A stretch of 64,000 bases of DNA from assembly GCF_002198715.1 (NCBI RefSeq), contig NZ_MWLK01000036.1:310223-374222 (forward strand), written 5' to 3'. This document shows, piece after piece, positions 63,470 through 64,000 of the stretch. The notes beneath the pieces are model-generated. The model did not search any database, was not told the origin of the DNA, and was given only the letters and a program-made list of their open reading frames with translations. The stretch comes from Rhodomicrobium sp. R_RK_3 (GTDB lineage: Bacteria > Pseudomonadota > Alphaproteobacteria > Rhizobiales > Rhodomicrobiaceae). Position 1 is the stretch's first letter. Every line of letters begins with the position of its first letter. The translations under genes and the position numbers were made by a program.

Positions 63470-64000
63470 TTCCGTCGCCCCGGCCGTCAGAGCCGGGGCG
63501 TAATCGCCTCACATCTTGCCGCCGTGCTCGCGGATACGGGATTGGGTCCCGGCTCGCCCTTACGGGCGTCCGGGACGACGGGAGGAGGGGCCTTTGGGAA
63601 ACTCAAAGTCTCTCGGGAAAGGCTGCGGGGGGAACTCGGCGCTGGGAATTCACTTCCGTCGCCCCGGCCTTCAGAGCCGGGGCCCACTCGCCTCACATCT
63701 TGCCGCAGTGCTCGCGGATACGGGATTGGGTCCCGGCTCGCCCTGCCGGGCGTCCGGGACGATGCGAGGAGGGGCCTTGGGAAACGCAAAGTCTCTCGTG
63801 TCGAGGCATGGCTGCGGGGAACTCGGCGCTGGGAATTCAATTCCGTCGCCCCGGCCGTCAGAGCCGGGGCCCACTCGCCTCTCCTCTTGCCGCAGTGCTC
63901 GCGGATACGGGATTGGGTCCCGGCTCGCCCTGCCGGGCGTCCGGGACGACGGGAGGAGGGGCCTTGGGAGACGCAAGGTCTCTCGTGGCGGGGCATGGCT
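63470..64000. repeat. Tandem array of 184-187 bp repeats, three copies, running off the window
   Basis: Units start TTCCGTCGCCCCGGCC at 63470, 63654 and 63841. Each includes CGGATACGGGATTGGGTCCC, GGGCGTCCGGGACGA and GGAACTCGGCGCTGGGAATT, with a few substitutions and small indels. Each holds nested inverted repeats (for example CGTCGCCCCGGCC / AGAGCCGGGGC and CCCGGC...GTCCGGGAC). Open frames across the array are by-products of the repetition. Confidence 0.9.

Noticed and set aside
63487..63996. 169-codon minus-strand frame across the right-end repeats
   Set aside because: It merely follows the tandem repeat; unit length is not a multiple of three and the residues are low-complexity Arg/Pro/Gly.
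63470..64000. CRISPR array
   Set aside because: The repeated unit is 184-187 bp with no short repeat and unique spacer alternation, and no cas gene is nearby.

Overview
The window is a high-GC stretch of chromosome from an alphaproteobacterium, most likely of the order Hyphomicrobiales (Rhizobiales). The evidence is gene content and order: rho-hemJ-hemE, ppsR-maf, mnmE-mnmG-rsmG-parA-parB, leuS-lptE, aroE-coaE-dnaQ, hisE-coaA, an FtcR-type flagellar regulator and an ATPase-bearing BacA/SbmA-like transporter. I cannot name the genus. Coding density is high. No rRNA, tRNA, CRISPR array, insertion sequence or prophage was recognised.

Left part (1-23 kb) is mostly accessory metabolism. It holds a small hypothetical gene, a LysE exporter, a FecBCD-type ABC importer, modABC for molybdate and a CobC/CobD-type cobalamin enzyme. 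The two ABC systems share 24-bp CG-TATAT type inverted repeats that look like ModE/Mo-box operators, so the first may be a second molybdate or tungstate importer. A pyrimidine/hydantoin cluster follows (RutR-like regulator with a RutR-like operator, N-carbamoyl amidohydrolase, dihydropyrimidinase, cytosine-deaminase-like enzyme). A haloalkane dehalogenase with its own TetR regulator and palindromic operator sits inside it. Next come a BclA-like ABC transporter, a secreted sensor-like protein, FtcR, a Nudix hydrolase, an SMR efflux pump and a cupin.

Central part (20-38 kb) appears to contain the chromosomal replication origin, between hemE (leftward) and ppsR (rightward), the same position as Cori of Caulobacter. 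rho, hemJ and hemE run left from it; ppsR, maf and holA run right. Downstream are secB, fxsA, a Tim44-like gene, mltA, smr and the leftward blocks aroE-coaE-dnaQ and leuS-lptE. The usual neighbourhoods maf-aroE-coaE-dnaQ and leuS-lptE-holA have exchanged partners here, giving maf-holA and lptE-aroE.

Right part (38-64 kb) holds a DMT exporter with a divergent MocR regulator, hisE-coaA, a tiny secreted peptide gene missed by ordinary ORF cut-offs, a TRIC channel and a compact three-gene operon (flippase, unknown protein, polysaccharide deacetylase). After these come nth-adenosine kinase, dapB, gpmA and a thioredoxin-domain protein. Then the chromosome segregation and tRNA-modification block mnmE-mnmG-rsmG-parA-parB follows, with three near-consensus parS sites. 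The end has a PIF1-like helicase amid dispersed palindromic repeats and a 184-187 bp tandem repeat array that runs off the window.
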